Source: Pontederia crassipes
Taxonomy: Eukaryota > Streptophyta > Magnoliopsida > Commelinales > Pontederiaceae
Direction: 5' to 3'
Length of the DNA: 64,000 bases
Assembly (NCBI GenBank): GCA_030549335.1
Contig: JAUKPH010000017.1
Span: 1,058,501 to 1,122,500, forward strand
Shown: positions 37,390 through 48,187 of the stretch, piece after piece
How the letters are laid out: every line of letters starts with the position of its first letter
Numbering within the stretch: position 1 is the first letter of the stretch
Position numbers and translations under genes: made by a program
Notes under the pieces: generated by a model
The model's input: only the letters and a program-made list of their open reading frames with translations
The model's database searches: none
What the model was told of the DNA's origin: nothing

Positions 37390-38514
37390 CTATTCACTAT
37401 CTGAAATGGAGTATATGATTCCTGCATTCAGCAACTTCAATACTTCTTTCTTTACCACTTCTTTCATAGTTGGGTCGAGTCTCCTTTGACATTCAATGGA
37501 GGGCTTGTAGCTGTTCTCCATAGGGATCCTATGCATGAAAATGGAGGCATTAATACCCTTGATGTCTTCAATTGAGTAGCCTATCACCTCCCTATGCAAT
37601 TTCAACCTCTTCAGCAGCTCTTCCACCTGATCTTGAGGCAAATTAGCATTAATGATAACAGAAAAAGTTGAATTCTCCCCCAAGAATTCATACTTCAGAT
37701 TGCTAGGAAGAGGCTTGAGTTCCAACTTGGAATTGGCTTGAACTGGATTGCCTTGGCATTCAGCAATGATAACCTGTTGTAACTCCCCTTGAATTCCTGC
37801 ATTTTCCACTGATATTGAAGAGTTCAGTACTGATTTATATGTCATAGCCTCTGGATCTTCCAATTCTCTCAAATTGTCAAAAATTAGACACCTTTGCAAT
37901 GGATCTTCAATAGGGATTATAGCTGAAACTTGCTCCACTACTTGATCCAATTGCCCATCTTCAAAATCATTTTTTAGAAAACTTGGCCTACTGATAACTT
38001 GGGTCAAATTGAATTCAATATTCTCCTCTCCAATTTGGAAGGTCAATCTCCCTTCCTTAACATTAATTACAGCCCCTGCAGTGGCTAGAAAGGGCCTCCC
38101 AAGGAGAATGGGGGTGTTCACATCTTCATCCATATCCAATACAACAAAATCAATTGGAATATAGAATTTACCAACTTTGAGGGGTATGTCCTCAATAATC
38201 TCATGTGGATATTTGATGGATCTGTCTGCCAGCTGAAGGGACATATTTGTTGGCTTCAAATCTCCAACTTCAAGTTTCCTGCACAATGATAAGGGTATGA
38301 CACTCACAGAAGCTCCCAAGTCACACATGGCTATTTGAATTTTTCTATTGCCTATCTCACATGGAATTGAGAAGCTTCCTGGATCCTTGAGCTTTGGAGG
38401 CAACTTATTCTGGATAATTGCAGAAGCCTCTTCAGTCAATGCTATAGTCTCATGCTCCAATACCCTTCTCTTCTTGGTTAGGATTTCCTTTAGGAACTTG
38501 GCATATGATGGCAT
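37390..38514 (-). pseudogene. Athila-like protease region and start of RT
   Basis: This is a 374-codon open segment. The retropepsin motif DLGASVSVIPLSL lies at about residue 65, with Leu in place of the usual Thr/Ser after the catalytic Asp (DLGA rather than DTGA/DSGA). ILLGRPFLATAGA lies further on. The C-terminal part leads to the RT start (ILKLLNAGIIYSISDSE-like) and ends in TAG at 37390-37392, where Trp would be expected before 'VNPVQVVPKKGG'. Upstream it is separated from the linker by a TAA at 38515-38517. It acted in proteolytic maturation of the Gag-Pol polyprotein. Confidence 0.8.
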
Positions 38515-40297
38515 TTACTGGATGGCTTCAACAAAAGGCACATTTATGTATAGCTTCTTCAGAATTTCCAAGAACTTTCCATATTGCTGATCTTGTCTTG
38601 CCTTGATTAGCTTTTGAGGGAAAGGTACTTTGTCAAAAACCCTTGGATTTGCTTCAATTTGAGGGCCTGAATTCCTGATTTCCTCACTTGGTTGTTCACT
38701 TGGCTTTTCAGCAACTCTTGAGTCTGAATTGGCTTGATTATCATCAACTTTCTTCATTGGTTCCTCCACCATTTTTCCACTTCTGAGCTGGATGGCCTTT
38801 GTTTACTCCTTTGGATTTACTTCTGGCTATCCAGGAAAGAATAAGGGAGGTCTAGTGGATGTACTGGCCTATTGAGAAATTTGGCTTTTCAACAATTTTT
38901 TATTTGCATTCATGGCATCCAATTTTGAATTTATCTTCAATATCTCCTCTCCTTGGCTGTCTTGTTTTTTCAGAATCTGTTGGAGCATCTCCTTCATTTC
39001 ATTTTGGAATTGTGGTGCTTGGACTTGAGGTGGTGGTTCATACAGATTTCTTTGAATTGATGCACTTTGGCCTTGATTTCCATAAGGTGGTGGATGATTC
39101 CTTGGCAGGATTTTAGGCTGCCAATTTGAATTTTGCATAGGAGCTCCTTGATAGTTGTTGCCCTTGTAAGAAAAGAATGGATGATTCCTGTTTTTTGGAG
39201 TATAAAATTCAGCAGGAGGTTTGATTCCATAATTGCCCACAGCATTGATTTGATCCACATTTTGGTCCACTTGCTGCATAATTAAGTTGCAATTCTCTGA
39301 CACATGGCCTTGATTCCCACATACACAACACCTTGTTTCATAATTGGAAGCCCTATTGCCATTGGGAGTCAAGTTCAACCTCTCTAAAATCTTGTACAAC
39401 ACCTCTTCAAGTTGAATTGACAATTGATTCACTTAATTGTCCATGGGTGGCCTCCTGGTTCTATCATGGGTAAGGAAGTGGTGATTCTTGGCTATGTTTT
39501 CAATGAGTTGATAAGCTTCATCAATGTTTTTAGATGCAAAGATGCCTCCTGCAGCAGTATCCAATGCCACCTTTCTAGGGTAGTTCAATCCCTTATGAAA
39601 ATAGTTAACTAATTGCCACTTTTCAAATTCATGGTGGGGACATGCCCTTAATAATCCTTGAAGCCTTTGCCAAGACTCACAAATGTTTTCTTGGTCCAAC
39701 TGATAGAATCTGACTATTTGATCCCTGGAGTTATCAATTTTTGAAGGAGGAAAGAATTCTGAAAGGAACAATTGAACAATTGATTCCCAAGTGGCCACCT
39801 CTTCAGGATTCAATCCTTTGAACCATGTCTTGGCTTTGTCTTTGAGTGAGAAGGAAAATAATCTCATATACACTGCATTCATGGGGATATTATTGAAGTT
39901 CACAGTGCTGCATATCTCCTTGAAATTGTCCAAATGAGATGCTGGATCTTCAATCCCAAGTCCAGAAAATTGACTTTGCCTAATCACATAAATCAAGGCT
40001 GGATTAATTTCAAAATTTGTCACAGGTGCTAAGGCTCCTCTCCCTTGTTGATTCCTTGCATTGCTTGGTGAATAACAATCCCAAAATTCTAGGAGCTGCT
40101 ATATTTTGATTCACAACTTCTTCAAATTCAGGGTTATATGCCTCTTCCTCTTCTTCTTCAAATATCCTTCTTCTTGCCTCAAGTCTTTGCAATCTCCTTC
40201 TTCTTAGAAATCTTCTTTCAGGTTCAGGATCTGATTGGTAATGTTCCTCTTGATGGTTCAAGTCCTGCATAAAGAGATTCAGAAGTATCAAATTCAA
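38515..40297 (-). pseudogene. Athila-like gag
   Basis: Gag is in pieces. The N-terminal frame 40297-40010 is rich in Arg and Glu, and a 1-nt shift near 40085 moves to the frame 40023-39433 with the capsid-type domain (AKTWFKGLNPEEVATWESI and LFLSEFFPPSK). A TAA at 39433-39435 interrupts it. The next piece, 39432-38869, contains a CCHC zinc knuckle (CCVCGNQGHVSENC). Stops at 38869-38871, two more at about 38800-38825 and one at 38515-38517 break the linker with QLRSGK. Gag would form the virus-like particle and bind the RNA. Confidence 0.8.
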
Positions 40298-40433
40298 AAA
40301 AGAAATAAAAACTAGACAAAAGTGAAAAGTTAAAAATGATAACTTGCAAAAATTGAAAATTAGCCTAACAAATAAACTAAAAACTAATCTAAAACTAATC
40401 TAAACTATCTAAGTTAGCCTAATTGACCTCAAA

Positions 40434-40451
40434 TCCCCGGCAACGACGCCA
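40434..40451 (-). other. Primer-binding site, tRNA-Asp type
   Basis: The minus strand reads TGGCGTCGTTGCCGGGGA. It starts five bases inside the 5' LTR end and matches the complement of the plant tRNA-Asp 3' end as I recall it, with one mismatch. It confirms the minus orientation. Confidence 0.85.
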
Positions 40452-40457
40452 AAAACT

Positions 40458-43400
40458 TGATAGTGATATTTGGGATTGAGTAGTGATAACTTGCTGAAAT
40501 TAAAGAAAGGGTCAAATTTTTCAATTTTTGATCTCCCAACTCACTAGCTGCAAGTGCACAGGTAAGTTATAGTAGACTCAGGTTGTCGTATCCACAAGAA
40601 TTTGAAGTCTAAGATACCCTAAAATAATCTAGATTAGTTCTACTCTAATGGCTAAAAACATATTTTTGATTAGTAACGAAAACAAATTTTTTTAATGGAA
40701 AGTGAAATGATAACAGCTTTTTGGGTTTTGAAAATTTATCAAAACTGAATTATAAATGCTAGAATGAAATCTAAAAAGGTTCAACTATCAATGAGGAAGG
40801 TTCTTATAGGATTTGGGGTTCATCTAAATTAATTAAGGATGGAATGGAATAAGTTATCATTAAATGTCTAACTTTTGATTCAACTTGAAAATGGTTGTTC
40901 CCACAGCTCAATTGGCCTCTAACTAAGCAATATATGATTATATAGTTGTTAGCTAGGTTGAATCAAAAGAGGGTCCTCACTGAAAATCAAGTTATCATTG
41001 GGCTCAAAAGAAAGTTCAATGATGATTTTTGTAATTCAAGGAAGTTTGAAATGATAACTTGCAATTGCAACCATAAAAAGATGGAATCATAAATGCTAGA
41101 ATGAAATCTAAAAAGGTTCAACTATCAATGAGGAAGGTTCTTATAGGATTTGGGGTTCATCTAAATTAATTAAGGATGGAATGGAATAAGTTATCATTAA
41201 ATGTCTAACTTTTGATTCAACTTGAAAATGGTTGTTCCCACAGCTCAATTGGCCTCTAACTAAGCAATATATGATTATATAGTTGTTAGCTAGGTTGAAT
41301 CAAAAGAGGGTCCTCACTGAAAATCAAGTTATCATTGGGCTCAAAAGAAAGTTCAATGATGATTTTTGCAATTCAAGGAAGTTTGGAATGATAACTTGCA
41401 ATTGCAACCATAAAAAGATGGAATCATTCCAATCAACCAAACCAGGATAAAATACACTCAATAATGGTACTTGTGATCCTTTATTCATCTCTGAATTCCA
41501 AGAGGATTTAAAATCAACCTCTCGGTTGCAAAGTAAATTGAAATCCACACAAACACAAGTTCAATTGAAAATGCAAAACATATGACCACAGGAATTCACA
41601 ATTTCCATTGCTCCTTGGCCCATCTCTGGATCTCAAGGAAGCCCTTAAGACTACCTCTCAGTAGTGGATTAAAATGAGGGTTGACAATGCAAATCAAAAT
41701 TCAAATGGAAATCAGAAATAGAAACCAGCAAATAGAATTATGCAAATTCAGAAAACTGAAATACTAATCCATGAAATCAGGTTTATCAATTGCTTCTTGA
41801 CCCATCCCTGGACTGCAAGAATCCCTAAAGTTCATCTCTCAATGATTGGATAAAAGCAGGGGGTTCAATTGATAAAACAGTTCCAGCAGAAAATCAGAAA
41901 ACAGATTTCATTAAAGTTCAGAAATCAGATTTGCAATATGTTTTGAGTCAAAGATAATATGCCAATATCTTAATTCATTCCTGAACAAGATATGAGCAAT
42001 GACAACATTTCAGTTACTCAATTAATCAGGTCCACAATGACAAATAAATTCAAATTGTTCAGGAAATCAAATTTTAGAAATCAAAATTTTAAATCAATGG
42101 AAATCTAACTTACCAACTGATTCTTGACCCATCTCTGGATTGCAAGACATCCCTAAAGTACACTTATCAGTGATTGGAAGAATTTAGGGGACTCAATTGG
42201 TAAAAACATATTTCAATAGGAAATCAGAAAAATCAGAATTCATGTTTTCATTTCAGAAATCAGTGGAAAAATCTGATTTGAGTCAAATGATTGTCCAAAC
42301 AATCTTGATTTATTTCTGAACAAGATAGGAACAATAGCAACTTCCCAAGGACTCAATTAATCAGATTGTAAGTGAAGAATAAATTCAACAGCCATACAAA
42401 TCAGAATCAGATTCAGAAAATCAGATATCAGGAAACCAAATCAGAAATCAGATTTGCAATTGAATGGAGTCCAGAAAACTGACATTAACTCTTAATTCAC
42501 TTCTGTAAGATGATTAGATCAAGTAATACTTCTCAGTCATTGGTTACAATTGGATCTAATAGTAGCATAGCATAAATCAGTACAGAATGTTTCTGAAATC
42601 TGAAAATCAGCAATGATTCAGTGCAAGAATTATAAAACAGTCCATATCAATTCAAAACTAATCTAAACTACTACCCTATCCTATAAGAAATGGAGTTTAG
42701 CTCCTCATGTTTACAAAGCTTGACAGAAAATAGAATGGGAAACAGATACAAATCATAGTTCTTCAAGATGTCTCGGCCAGCAGCAGCTCCCAGCAGCAAT
42801 AGCTCCAACCACCAGCTCCAAAACCCTTGCTCAAACCCCTGAATGACCAGTCCCCCCTTTCCTCCTCCAGAAATTCCAAATTTTATATGAGTCTTGTGCA
42901 CCCATAGATCAGCATCCAAATGTTTCTTAGCTTTGATGTGAGCCACCTGTCCTCTGGTCCTGAAATTCCAACAGTGACAGCTTTTTGGACAGCCAAAAAG
43001 CTAGTGGTCCCCCCTCCTTTTTCTTCCTTTTTTCAGTCCTATTCCACTTGCTACAAGGGCCAAAACATCAAGCATGAAAGTCTTCTAATAATATTTAAAC
43101 AACTAAGGATTAGGACAGCAGTTAAAATCATATCTATAGCAAAAAGGGAATTGGTGTGTTGCAAGAATGAAAACCGATATCAAATTTGCAACTTAAGGAA
43201 CCCAAAATGATAACCTTCTACATTTCATGGAAAATACTCAAGTGGGAGTGGTTCAAGGCATTGAAGGTTTCAAATGGATCATAATGGCAATCGAGTGAGG
43301 TCAGAAATCAATTATGAATAAGATTTCATAAAAGTGATAACTTGGGTGTCAAAAATGATAACTTAAATGCCTTGAAAATGATAACTTGAGTTTTGATTAT

Positions 43401-43917
43401 CCAAATATGATGAAATTTGACCAGCAATGAATTAGAACAATAATAAGATTATTGCTTAAGGTCCCTGTGTAGAATTAATGGTTTTGCATGTCGAAATGAC
43501 AGAATTGCCTTTAACGATAATTTGACACTTGAAAAATGATAACTTGTTCAAATGGACTTAAAACTTTGCACAAGTTGAGATGTGACTATCCAAATATGAT
43601 TTATACATGATAATGATGTATTTAGGGCAAAAAAACCATTGAAAATCAGTTCATTCAAAATAATGATAACTTGAAATATAATAATGATAACTTGTCCTCA
43701 AAATGATAACTTGGCATAGAATTTAAATATTAATGGATTTTGGCATTTCAGAACCTCTATGCATATGGAATTAAGTATGAAATGAGGAATATCAACTAGT
43801 TATCATAATGTTTGCATTCCAAGTATAATTGGCCCAAAAATAGGCAAAAGTTGGACTCGATATGTGTGAAAAGCATCTAAAATGGGCTAGAAACATATAG
43901 TGATCAGCAAGTGATCA
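40458..43917 (-). repeat. Athila-like 5' LTR with internal 337-bp duplication
   Basis: This 3460 bp LTR exceeds its partner mainly through a tandem duplication of 337 bp (40752-41088 and 41089-41425), offset by small deletions near 42060 and 43385. Otherwise it follows the 3' LTR closely by eye. Confidence 0.92.
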
Positions 43918-43922
43918 TGGTG

Positions 43923-44753
43923 ACGCACAGTGCGCACCGAATCGGTCGACCGTTCGGATGGATCAGTCGACCGACCGTGAGATTGAATCCGTCAGGGTAA
44001 CTGTTGGATCGGTTGACCACTCCAATAGGATCGGTCGACCGATCGAAAGATGCAATGGTGCGAGATACCTGTCGGATCGGTCGATTATTCATCGAACCGA
44101 TCGACCGATTCCCACGATAAAATAGGGCCGTCGGTCATCTTCTCCATTTCCGACGGCCATCCGGCCATCAAAACACAACGATCTAAATACAAAAAACAAT
44201 GCTACGACACACAGGATCATGATGAACTCTTTGTATGCATCAAAATATCAATATTTCTTCGTCTAGGGTATTTAAACTTTAAGGTACCTCTGTTTCGATC
44301 GTTGGGGTTCGTCGGTGATCTGTTCGTCTCCGTTCGGTCGCCGATCGCTTCTGGCCGACAGGAAGGTTCGCCTTGTCCTTGTGCACGTCGAGGAAGAACC
44401 CATGTGCATCGGTGGGGCGTGGACGCGCGTCGGATCTCCTACGCTCTGGTCGCCTCTGCCTATGCGCGTGTCGATCGCTGGAGCCGAAGGAGGAGAAGGG
44501 GGAGACAAGGTGGCGGCCGGCGAGGGTTTCCAAGGGGCATGAGGGTTCCCTCTCGCGTCCCTTTTATAGTCTCGGTCATCCTTGGCCAGCCAACTTTGAA
44601 ACGCGCGATCGGGGGAGGAAATTCCTCCCCCGGTCAGTCATTTCTTTTCTTCTTCTTTTTTTTATTTGAATTCGAATTTGATTTGGTTTTCCTTAATTGC
44701 ACTTGTATTCGATTTTGAATCCATTCCTAATCTAGAAAATTGCATACGTTACA
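43923..44753 (-). mobile_element. Chromovirus 3' LTR in unit 3, right part
   Basis: This is the continuation of the LTR begun at 28445. It holds the remaining CGGTCGACCG palindromes (43935-44110) and the GC-rich end (44290-44600), matching 26440-26760 of the solo LTR. It ends ATACGTTACA at 44753. The 222-codon frame at 44050-44718 and its overlapping partners are compositional artefacts without a domain. Confidence 0.85.
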
Positions 44754-45460
44754 TTATTACCTCTTTAAAAGAAAATTCATCTTCGAATTTAGATAAAAGT
44801 TAAGACTTACCAAATAGTTTAGGGAATTTCTTGCGCTTTTCTAATTCTACTTCTCATGTTGCCTCCTTTTCTTGGTGATGCTTCCATGCTACTTTGACTA
44901 ACAATATTTTCTTCTTTCCATGTTAATGCTCTTAATACTCTAGTATCTCTGTGGGTTGTTCCTCATATGTTAGATCCTCCTTGAGGTTTGGTTCTTCAAT
45001 TTGAATCACATTGGCGTAGTCATGCTCGTACTTTCGGAGTAGTGAGACATGGAAGATGTTATGCACTCTGGCATATGCGGGGAGTAGGGCTAATCTGCAT
45101 GCTGAATCTCCAACCATATCTAGGATTTCAAATGGACCCACATACTTTAGGCTCAATTTTCCTCGCTTGCTAAATCGCATTACGCCTTTGGTGGGTGAGA
45201 CTTTAAATAAGACTTGATCTCCTGCCTTGAATGTGTGTTCTCGTCACTTCTTGTCTGCATAAGCTTTCTATCGATCCTGAGTTGACTTCATTCTATTCTT
45301 TATTAGTTCGAACCGATCTGTATATTCTTGTATTTGTTTTTGCAGCTCTACGCTCAAGATTTTTTTTCGCCCACTTCGCTCCAATATGCTGAGGAACGAC
45401 ATGGTCGACCATATAGTGCCTCAAAGGGGGACATCTCTATGCTAGCATGGTAGCTGTTGT
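44754..45460 (-). pseudogene. Truncated chromovirus pol: integrase end and chromodomain
   Basis: On the minus strand: integrase C-terminal motif [10 protein letters not shown] (about 45425-45395), then MRFSKRGKLSLKYVGPFEIL and ARVHNIFHVSLL (45180-44932), then a chromodomain block with WKHHQEKEATWE (about 44885-44850) in another frame. The polypurine side (44754-44775) abuts the LTR. Everything upstream of the integrase end is missing, and unit 3 sequence resumes at about 45535. This is a 5'-truncated element, although LTR retrotransposons insert as full length, so a deletion followed insertion. Confidence 0.75.
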
Positions 45461-45535
45461 TGTCCAAACATCAAATTAGTCAGATGCTGCATTAAAATAT
45501 GAAAGTAATTATGAGCTTATATATTATTATCATTT
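45461..45535. other. Deletion junction between chromovirus and unit 3
   Basis: The sequence 'ccaaacatcaaattagt' (45464-45480) also occurs at about 28186 in the unit spacer. An AT-rich filler of about 50 bp follows before the CACTA-type sequence of unit 3. It looks like an illegitimate repair junction. Confidence 0.4.
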
Positions 45536-45736
45536 TTTCTATCATCATCATAGTGTCTCACTAGCGCCTGAGAGTTGACACTAATAGCATCGTCCTTCAG
45601 GTTGGCGCTAGGGTGACGCTATTAGCTACGAGTCATCTCATCGTTGTGGCGCAGTAGCAATGCTAACATGTGGCTATTTTCTTCGGCCATGACTTAGCGT
45701 CGCTTTAAAGTCACAAATCTGCAAATTTCTTGTAAT
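45536..45736. mobile_element. CACTA terminus, unit 3 (partial)
   Basis: Only the last 200 bp of the subterminal region remain, ending CATTACAAGAAATTTGC on the minus strand at 45736. The RING-H2 remnant of this unit has been lost. Confidence 0.6.
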
Positions 45737-46375
45737 GTAAAACTTTTTAAATAGTTACATAATATTATAGTTTAAAATTATTGCATATATTCATAATATA
45801 TTAAAAAATTGTTTGTTCGTCGACAAAACAAAATAATTTATTGAAGCCTAAACAGAAGCGAACCGCGATAATTAATTTGATATTTATATAAGCCATGATG
45901 ACCACTCTAATAAAGTTGGAACTATGACCTATTTAAATTTCAAATTTAATTTCCTTCTACTTATATTCAATTAGCACCTTCATACTTAATACCTTCATAT
46001 GCATAAATGAAATAAAGAAAAATTAATGAAAGTAATTAAATTTAATGAAGTTAATGCACTCAACTTCATTAATTAAATTTAATGAAGCAATTTAATGAAA
46101 TGATAAATGAAATAAAAAGGCAATTAGCATGTTCCTACTTAGTACCTTCCACCATTATATTTCATAACTTGATCTCTTAGTAGTTAATGCACTCAATTAC
46201 TACTTACATTCATGAGAACATTTAATGAAGTAATTAAATTGTAAATAAATATGGAAGCAATTAAATGAGACTTCAGGTTGGCCTTTTTGTAACTGTAAAT
46301 TTCTCTGTATAAAATCTCATGCACTTATGTGAAAATTTCATAATACATCCATCCAAAAGAAACCCAAGCAAAAAT
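45737..46375 (+). promoter_or_regulatory. Promoter of X8 copy 3
   Basis: The arrangement is as in copy 1: inverted repeat around TTAATGAAGTT / AACTTCATTAA at 46042-46072, and a TATA box TATAAAAT at 46308-46315, 68 bp before the ATG. Confidence 0.6.
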
Positions 46376-47086
46376 ATGGCGATGGCAAAGGCATCCTTCT
46401 TCTGTGTCTTTGTGATTCTCATCATCTTTTGCAACTTCTCCGATTCTGGTATGAAAGCAACCATATGATTTTGATATATGTAATTCACTTTTCTATTTCG
46501 AATCATGCATCTAATGCTAATTCCATATTGTATTACATGTTTTGTTCCTCTTTGCACAGAATCAAGAGCTATTGACATAGGTCGTGATATTGTAAGTTTC
46601 AAGATATTTTCTCTAGTTTGCAAGATATATTGACAAAATTAACCGTTTTTTTATCAGTTTGGATAAATAAACTTTTCTTTTTTTTGCATGCATGTTATAT
46701 ATAGCCAAACACATGGTGCATAACGAATCCTACGGCGAGTCCCGCGAATGTGCAAAAGGTCATGGACCTGCTGTGCCAAAGTGGAACGGTGGACTGCTCC
46801 TCCATCCAACCTGGTGGCGCTTGCTATCAACCCAACACAATTATGGATCATGCTTCCGTCGTCTTCAACAAATATTACAAAGCTCGTGCCTCAGTGAAAT
46901 CCACTTGCAACTTTGGTGGTGATGCCATGGTCGTCTTCAATAATCCTTGTAAGAACACTATATAACACATACTATTTGTTTCTTTCTCATTAATTATCAT
47001 TAGCTTTATTTATATGCCAATAATTTAATTAGCTAATAGAAGTTTAACTTGTTTTTTCAGCTTATGGATCGTGCATCTTCGACTGA
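46376..47086 (+). CDS. Secreted X8 (CBM43) domain protein, copy 3
   Basis: Four exons: 46376-46448, 46560-46591, 46705-46948 and 47061-47086, with GT-AG borders and 124 codons. The signal peptide starts MAMAKASFF. The micro-exon linker is ESRAIDIGRDI, with Gly where copies 1 and 4 have Asp. The X8 domain starts PNTWCITNP, keeps all six cysteines, and ends YGSCIFD without an anchor tail. From 46582 through the 3' end the sequence is identical by eye to copy 4. A family-level role in binding beta-1,3-glucan in the apoplast is inferred. An antisense frame over the first half (46273-46623) has no support. Confidence 0.88.
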
Positions 47087-47600
47087 GGACTATATAATTG
47101 AAATAATCTTGTTTTGAAAGAGTCATGCATTTAAGAGTTGTGAGTTGTATTCTGAAGAGTTAATATGCTTTAATTTGAGATGGGGCTCTTTATATGAGCC
47201 TTTGTATTGGGTCAAATATTAAATCTTTGTTAAGAATGAAATTTTTGGTCCATATATATTATTAATGAAACTCTTATTATGCACCTGAAACATGTTATCA
47301 AATGTGTTAATTCTTGTTATTATCTACACAATTATTTCATAACAAATTGTGGGGAACTTGAATCAAAGGGTTACATTTCCCAATCAAACTAGTCGACTAA
47401 ATCAATTGCGCTGGTATCAATTAATTCCGCAATGATCCAAAATGATCATGATTGAATGGATGTACAGACACATGAAAATACATGCACTGTACAGTTGACA
47501 ATAATAAAAATTGAAGGACGTGCAAAAAAAATACCAAGAAAATAAATTATCATCTTATTGTGGAGTGCAACGGTGAAGGCTTGTGAACATCAATATTTAA
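47087..47600. other. Downstream spacer of unit 3
   Basis: This is homologous to the spacers after the other copies until about 47600 ('cttgtgaacatcaat'), where a retrotransposon fragment begins. No gene was seen. Confidence 0.65.
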
Positions 47601-47930
47601 TTAAGAAAAAGGATCAGATTTTAATTAACTAATGTATATAAATGAATAAAACAAATATTTTCATATATAATAGATAAATTAAATATTTATTTGTTTTATT
47701 ACAAAAGTTCTTGTAAATAAAATATAGGAAGGGTTAGGAGGTGAAAAAGAATAAGTTATGTATAGATATGACTTTAAGAAGAAGAAGAAAACAAAAGAAA
47801 TAGATAAAGTTTTTAAATAAGATAATTAATTATGGTTATGGATAGGATTCAAAATCAAGTTTATTTTGAATAAGACTTGCTTTTGCCCGGGATGAAAAGA
47901 ATGGCTCATCATTTGTTATAGATTTCCAGA
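47601..47930. other. AT-rich stretch at the element border
   Basis: This AT-rich sequence is not found in the other units and has no recognisable domain. It is probably the truncated interior of the Athila-type element that follows. Confidence 0.3.
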
Positions 47931-47940
47931 AGGCCGCTTC

Positions 47941-48187
47941 CTAGAACTCAGGAGAAGAGTAGAGGAAATCCAAAAATAGAGTTGAACTCCGGCATAGAAT
48001 AACTGAATTCATTATTAAAAAGCCTGAAGCTAATTCGATGGCGCCGGGCAGAACCCTCATAAGCATATGAACTGAAGAACTCACGACACAATTTCTCGTA
48101 TGTCGACCACCTTTGATCCAGAAAGGTCCACATACCCACCCTCTCAAAGAGTAACATAATATTAACATCAATATTCAAATCTGTCAT
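47941..48187 (-). pseudogene. Athila ORF1-type fragment
   Basis: A short minus-strand frame contains VGMWTFLDQRWSTYEKL, FFSSY and FRLFNNEFSYSMPEFNSIFG. The sequence 'FRLFN...S..EFN.IFGFP' matches the conserved core I recall from the Arabidopsis retrotransposon ORF-1 (Athila) family. The frame is far shorter than that family, and an overlapping second frame indicates decay. It lies downstream of the 5' LTR and leader at 48188-52168 in the same orientation. Confidence 0.6.

Larger units (their letters stand above)
30192..43922 (-). mobile_element. Complete Athila-like Ty3/gypsy retrotransposon, nested in an LTR
   Basis: The element is 30197-43917 (13.7 kb) with a TGGTG duplication at 30192-30196 and 43918-43922. 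The 3' LTR is 30197-33354 and the 5' LTR 40458-43917, both TGATAGTG...AGTGATCA. The polypurine tract (minus strand GCTTGGGGGAGTT, 33355-33367) and the primer-binding site (40434-40451) are in place. Coding order on the minus strand is gag, protease, RT, RNase H and integrase, all in about 40300-34818. The linker 'QLRSGK' between gag and protease, the tRNA-Asp-type primer site and the long LTRs point to the Athila lineage. No env-like frame was seen at 33368-34817. Stops and frameshifts make it non-autonomous. Confidence 0.92.

Noticed and set aside
44050..44718. 222-codon plus-strand open frame, with several overlapping frames on both strands
   Set aside because: It spans the GC-rich end and palindrome cluster of a chromovirus LTR, matches the same zone of the solo LTR (26440-26760), has no domain, and open frames occur in all phases as expected from base composition.
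46273..46623. Antisense 116-codon frame over X8 exon 1-2, repeated at 54243-54593 and in part at 18591-18878
   Set aside because: It is antisense to signal peptide, promoter and introns of the X8 genes, with no domain; it is kept open only because the copies are similar.
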